Source: Actinomycetota bacterium (GTDB lineage Bacteria; Actinomycetota; AC-67). Taken from it: DNA of 36,782 nt. The notes below the pieces were generated by a model that made no database searches, was not told the origin of the DNA, and saw only the letters and a list, made by a program, of their open reading frames with translations. Below are positions 33,409 to 36,782 of the stretch, one piece after another. Every line of letters begins with the position of its first letter. Positions within the stretch are counted from its first letter, which is position 1. The translations under genes and the position numbers were made by a program. The DNA lies in the NCBI GenBank assembly GCA_020201525.1, contig JAIVGO010000011.1, forward strand, positions 1 to 36,782, in the 5' to 3' direction.

Positions 33409-35106
33409 ATGAGCGCGGGGGAGAGGAAGCTGGCGGAGACTCTCGACCAGGCCGCATCCGGTTCGGAGTTGCATCCCGCAGCGATCCCGAAGCCGTCCTA
33501 CGAAGAAGACGGCGTTGCCGGTCTTTCGAGTTGGCTCGTGAATGCGGCAGGAGCCGTTACCGGCGGCGAGGTCACGGCCCTTTGTTTGTTCGACGAGGAC
33601 GGCAAGCCGTCGTGGACGGTCGCCGGACGGTATCCCGCCGACTTCGAACAGCTGGGCGACCCGAACAATCATCCCGTGCTTGCAGCGGCGGCGCGCGGTG
33701 AAGCGATTGCGACCGTCGACGATCTCGTGCTCGAACCGCCGCCGGAGCCGGAGTTCCAAGCTACCCTTTTGCCGCTGCGAAGTGTTATCGCCGTGCCGTC
33801 GGTCGGTAACGACGGCCACGTCTTTGGGCTCGTGCTCGCAGGGCACCGCGAGCCGGATCGGTTCGGCGACGAAATGAAAGCAGGCGTGGTCGCGCTCGCA
33901 CATCACTTCGCATTCGCCCTCGAGACGCGCGTCACGCTGGCGACGGTCGCAAAGATGGAGCAAACGCAGAAGCGGCTCGTCAACCAATTGCAAGCGGCGC
34001 TCCGCCCGCCGACGCCGACCGTTCGGGACACCGAGCTCGGCGTGTATTACCTCCCGGCCGATCCGAGTGCTCCCACGGGGGGCGACTTGTACGACTGGAT
34101 GATTCTTCCCGACGGAGATTTGCACCTTGCGATCGTTGACGTCGAAGGCAAAGGTCTGACGGCGACGAAAGATGCAATGGCGCTGACGAACCTTTTCCGG
34201 ATGCTGGTGCTGGACGGGTGTCCGCTCGACGACGTCGTCCAGCGCGCCGACGCGCTCATCATGGCACAAAGCCCATCGCTCACCGCCACGGCGCTCGTCG
34301 GCCGATACACGCCGTCGACAGGCCACGTGCAGCTGGTCGGTGCCGGACATCCGCCGGCATTTTTCGTGACGGAGAAAGGCGTGCGCGAAGTCGCGCCCCT
34401 CGGGCTGCCGATCGGGTCGCCCGGCGCGAAGTCCTTCGGTCCGGCTGAAGTCACACTCGGGCGGTCGGACGTGCTCATTCTGTACACCGACGGTCTCATC
34501 GAGGCAACGAAGGACATTCTCGAAGGCTTGCTCAATTTGCGGAAAGCTGCAATCGGCGCGACGAAGTACCCGGCACCGCACTTGGCACGCATCCTTGTCG
34601 ACGAATGCTTGCGCGGCGCCGGGCGAAACGACGACTCGCTGGCGGTGATCTTGAAGCGACGAATTCCGCCGTTGCCGACCGGTCATTTTGCGCTCGGGCC
34701 GTTTGAATACCGATTCACGCCGAACCCGGCAGCCGTTCAGCTTGCGAGGCACTTCCTGATGGATTGGCTCGTTCGCGTGCCCATTCCTCGCGACGAGGCC
34801 GAAGATCTCGGTCTCGTGGCGAGCGAGCTGTGCACAAACGCGATTCGCTATGCGTCGGGGCGGCCGGAAGGCGTTGCGCTCCGCGCGTGGTCCGAAGGCG
34901 CAGATGTCATCCTCGAGGTGGAAGACGACGGCGACGGGACGATGGCGTGGCAGCCAAGAGAGGACGGCGAGACACCGGACCCCGAAGCCGAGGCCGGCCG
35001 CGGGCTTTATCTCGTCGAAGCCTTGTGCGATCAAGTCACGGTTCGCCGGGGCGAAGGCACGACGACGGTCCGCTGCGTCAAAACGGCGGTGATCCCCGTC
35101 GAATAG
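33409..35106 (+). CDS. GAF - PP2C/SpoIIE phosphatase - HATPase regulator
   Basis: The ATG at 33409 (565 residues) avoids overlap with dop; an in-frame start at 33352 would overlap it. Residues 35-175 form a GAF-like sensor, then a linker helix, a PP2C/SpoIIE phosphatase (about 205-420) and an RsbW-like GHKL kinase domain (about 440-560). Metal-binding acids are intact: GGDLYDW (D226), VDVEGKG (D244), YTDG (D361) and NDDS (D408/D409). The usual GHG turn reads GKG. The ATPase N-box is ELCTNAIRYA, with DDGDG and GRGLYLV glycines. Such proteins run partner-switching circuits that control sigma factors. Sitting between dop and pup, it may tie stress sensing to the proteasome, which is inference. 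Confidence 0.9.
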   Translation: MSAGERKLAETLDQAASGSELHPAAIPKPSYEEDGVAGLSSWLVNAAGAVTGGEVTALCLFDEDGKPSWTVAGRYPADFEQLGDPNNHPVLAAAARGEAIATVDDLVLEPPPEPEFQATLLPLRSVIAVPSVGNDGHVFGLVLAGHREPDRFGDEMKAGVVALAHHFAFALETRVTLATVAKMEQTQKRLVNQLQAALRPPTPTVRDTELGVYYLPADPSAPTGGDLYDWMILPDGDLHLAIVDVEGKGLTATKDAMALTNLFRMLVLDGCPLDDVVQRADALIMAQSPSLTATALVGRYTPSTGHVQLVGAGHPPAFFVTEKGVREVAPLGLPIGSPGAKSFGPAEVTLGRSDVLILYTDGLIEATKDILEGLLNLRKAAIGATKYPAPHLARILVDECLRGAGRNDDSLAVILKRRIPPLPTGHFALGPFEYRFTPNPAAVQLARHFLMDWLVRVPIPRDEAEDLGLVASELCTNAIRYASGRPEGVALRAWSEGADVILEVEDDGDGTMAWQPREDGETPDPEAEAGRGLYLVEALCDQVTVRRGEGTTTVRCVKTAVIPVE

Positions 35107-35252
35107 CGGAGCCGACTCTGCGCGCAGAACCCGCGAAGTCCTGGTGCGTGCGGACACATCGATCAAGCCCGAAATCATCCCCCTTTCCTCTCAGGGCAGG
35201 GTCCGTGTCGTCCGACGAGTATCATGGAGATCCGGTTTTGAGAGGAGGTTTC

Positions 35253-35465
35253 GTGAGCAAGACCGGTGGTGGTCAGGAAAAGAAGAAGAGGCAAGGCGGC
35301 GGCGGCGAAGGTGACGACGACGCCGGCCAGACACAGACCGACGTCGCGAAAAAGGCTGAAGAGGTCAAGGAAGACCTCGACGAGCTCCTCGACGAAATCG
35401 ACTCGGTCCTGGAAGAGAACGCGGAGGAGTTCGTGCGTTCGTTCATCCAGAAGGGTGGCGAGTAA
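35253..35465 (+). CDS. pup: prokaryotic ubiquitin-like protein Pup, C-terminus GGE
   Basis: The GTG at 35253 follows AGAGGAGG (35241-35248) and gives 70 residues. The N-terminal 30 are Gly/Lys/Asp-rich and disordered, the rest is the helical, acidic ARC-binding part (VAKKAEEVKEDLDELLDEID, then FVRSFIQKGGE). It is attached by its C-terminal glutamate to lysines of target proteins. Most described actinobacterial Pups end in Gln and need deamidation by Dop; this one ends in Glu and should be ready for ligation. It lies between the phosphatase gene and prcB. A TATCAT hexamer at 35220-35225 could be a -10 element for it. Confidence 0.96.
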   Translation: MSKTGGGQEKKKRQGGGGEGDDDAGQTQTDVAKKAEEVKEDLDELLDEIDSVLEENAEEFVRSFIQKGGE

Positions 35466-35515
35466 GTGCGGGCTTGCGTGCGTGCAGCCCGTTGTTCGTC
35501 CATAATCCGCGTCTC

Positions 35516-36325
35516 ATGAGAGACTTTTCCATGGAATGGACGCGTGCGGCGTTTTCAACCGACGCGAATCCTTCCTTCAGCGATCTGCTTTCCCGCGTCG
35601 AGCCGAATCTCCTTCCGTCGGTGCGCGACACCGTTCCGCAAGTGCCGCACGCGACCACGATCGTCGCGTTGCGCTTCGCCGACGGGATCGTCATGGCAGG
35701 AGACCGCCGCGCGACTGAGGGCTACCAAATTGCCGACCGCCGGATCGAAAAGGTCTACGCCGCCGACGAGTTTTCCGCGGTTGCGATCGCCGGTGCAGCC
35801 GGGCCCGCGATGGACATGGTGAAGCTCTTTCAGACGGAGCTGGAGCATTACGAGAAAGTCGAGGGCGACATGCTGTCCCTCGAGGGCAAAGCCAACAAGC
35901 TTGCGCAACTTATCAAGGCCAACTTCCCGATGGCGATGCAAGGTCTCGTCGTGGTGCCGCTGTTCGGCGGATTCGACGCGCGGCGTTCGCAAGGTCGCAT
36001 CTTCCGGTACGACGCCGTCGGTGGGCGTTATGAGGAGCTCGACTACCACGCGACCGGTTCCGGCGGGAAGGACGCGCGCAGCGCATTGCGCACCAGTTAC
36101 CGGCCCGACCTCGCGCGGGACGACGCCGTGCGAGCGGCAGTGGAAGCGTTGCTGATCGCGAGCGAGGAAGACACAGCGACCGGGGGACCCGACCTCATCC
36201 GCGGTATTTTCCCGACCGTCTCCACGGTGACGGCGAAAGGCTTTGAGATGGCGCCGGACACGGAGCTCCGCGCCATCGTCGAAGCACTGATGGCAGCGCG
36301 CGCCGAGCAAGGAGGTATCGGATGA
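35516..36325 (+). CDS. prcB: proteasome beta subunit
   Basis: The ATG at 35516 gives 269 residues; 35531 is also possible, and no strong Shine-Dalgarno is seen for either. A propeptide of about 46 residues ends before T47 in [11 protein letters not shown], the nucleophile exposed by autoprocessing. [13 protein letters not shown], then [34 protein letters not shown] and [15 protein letters not shown] match PrcB. It forms the catalytic rings of the 20S proteasome. The stop overlaps prcA (ATGA), so beta and alpha subunits are made together. Confidence 0.96.
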   Translation: MRDFSMEWTRAAFSTDANPSFSDLLSRVEPNLLPSVRDTVPQVPHATTIVALRFADGIVMAGDRRATEGYQIADRRIEKVYAADEFSAVAIAGAAGPAMDMVKLFQTELEHYEKVEGDMLSLEGKANKLAQLIKANFPMAMQGLVVVPLFGGFDARRSQGRIFRYDAVGGRYEELDYHATGSGGKDARSALRTSYRPDLARDDAVRAAVEALLIASEEDTATGGPDLIRGIFPTVSTVTAKGFEMAPDTELRAIVEALMAARAEQGGIG

Positions 36326-36782
36326 CCCCGATGCCGTATTACGTCTCGCCGGAACAGATGATGAAGGACCGGGCCGACTATGCCCGGAAAGGCATCGCGC
36401 GTGGCCGGTCGCTTATCGCGGTTGAGGCGGCCGACGGGATCCTGATTGCGGCCGAAAATGTTTCGCTGACGCTGCACAAGATCTCGGAGATCTACGACCG
36501 CATCGCGTTCGCCGCCGTCGGCAAATACAACGAGTTCGAGAACTTCCGCATCGCCGGCGTGCGCCTCGCCGATTTGCGCGGCTATTCCTACGGCCGTGAG
36601 GACGTCACGGCGAAGGCCGTCGCGAATGCGTATGCGCAAGCGCTCGGGAATATCTTCACGCAAGAGATGAAACCGTATGAGGTCGAGCTCCTCGTCGCGC
36701 AGGTGGGAACCGAGCCCGCCGCCGACGAGCTGTACCGCATTCTGTACGACGGCAGCGTCAGCGACGAGCAAGGGTTCGTGGC
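36322..36782 (+). CDS. prcA: proteasome alpha subunit, N-terminal part
   Basis: The gene starts at ATG 36322, which overlaps the prcB stop, and runs off the right edge after about 153 codons. The N-terminus [30 protein letters not shown] is the gating segment of Prc[35 protein letters not shown] and [11 protein letters not shown] follow in family order. It forms the outer rings that dock to ARC. The C-terminal third is outside the window. Confidence 0.96.
   Translation, partial: MTPMPYYVSPEQMMKDRADYARKGIARGRSLIAVEAADGILIAAENVSLTLHKISEIYDRIAFAAVGKYNEFENFRIAGVRLADLRGYSYGREDVTAKAVANAYAQALGNIFTQEMKPYEVELLVAQVGTEPAADELYRILYDGSVSDEQGFV

Noticed and set aside
33064..35178. 704-codon open frame on the minus strand opposite the phosphatase gene
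   Set aside because: It is antisense to a gene with clear GAF, PP2C and HATPase motifs, has no recognisable domain, and such long shadows are expected in GC-rich coding DNA.
35220..35225. TATCAT as a firm pup promoter
   Set aside because: Only the -10 is acceptable; no -35 at normal spacing, so it is mentioned with pup and not called separately.

Overview
The window looks like a chromosomal segment of a high-GC, probably deep-branching member of the Actinomycetota. The evidence is an almost complete Pup-proteasome locus (trmI, arc/mpa, dop, pup, prcB, prcA), the yvcK-whiA-gap-pgk-tpi block, and a BldN-type ECF sigma factor with a DUF5667/RsbN-like partner. Most starts have purine-rich Shine-Dalgarno sites, GTG and TTG starts are common, and ATGA or GTGA overlaps are frequent. 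There is no transposase, integrase, CRISPR array or rRNA.

Layout. (1) 1-5664: end of yvcK, then whiA, gap, pgk, tpiA and an archaeal-type phosphoglycerate mutase (apgM), with a perfect 16-bp inverted repeat between tpiA and apgM. (2) 5928-17392: a Dpp/Opp-type peptide transporter (lipoprotein, two permeases, two ATPases), a small exported protein and three more substrate-binding lipoproteins. secG, which usually follows tpiA directly in actinobacteria, sits inside this block. (3) 17433-17573: tRNA-Leu(GAG) and its terminator. (4) 17849-19961, minus strand: a sigma factor fused through a membrane segment to an exported beta-rich domain, followed by a small secreted protein. The two genes have nearly identical ECF-type promoters. 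(5) 20125-20280: a 51-aa hydrophobic protein. (6) 20468-22969: a complete arginine-to-spermidine operon (pyruvoyl arginine decarboxylase, SpeH, SpeE, agmatinase). (7) 23384-25191: BldN-like sigma factor and RsbN-like membrane anti-sigma, with an ECF-type promoter upstream. (8) 25736-26688: a small acidic/helical protein and a secreted metzincin. (9) 26864-29748: M50 protease, then overlapping genes for a TtuB-like sulfur carrier, TtuA tRNA thiolase and TrmI m1A58 methyltransferase. (10) 30069-36782: ARC/Mpa, Dop, a GAF-PP2C-HATPase regulator, Pup ending in GGE, PrcB and the start of PrcA.

How the parts work together. Regions 9 and 10 put two ubiquitin-fold or ubiquitin-like modifier systems side by side: a ThiS/TtuB-type carrier with its thiolase, and Pup with its ligase-family depupylase, unfoldase and protease. 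Regions 4 and 7 are two sigma circuits, each with its own putative self-directed promoter. The strongest candidate for something undescribed is region 4: a sigma factor that carries its own membrane sensor, plus a secreted partner under a matching promoter. The TtuB-TtuA-TrmI cistron and the phosphatase inserted between dop and pup come next.

All calls rest on reading the sequence and on family knowledge. No database search or folding computation was run.
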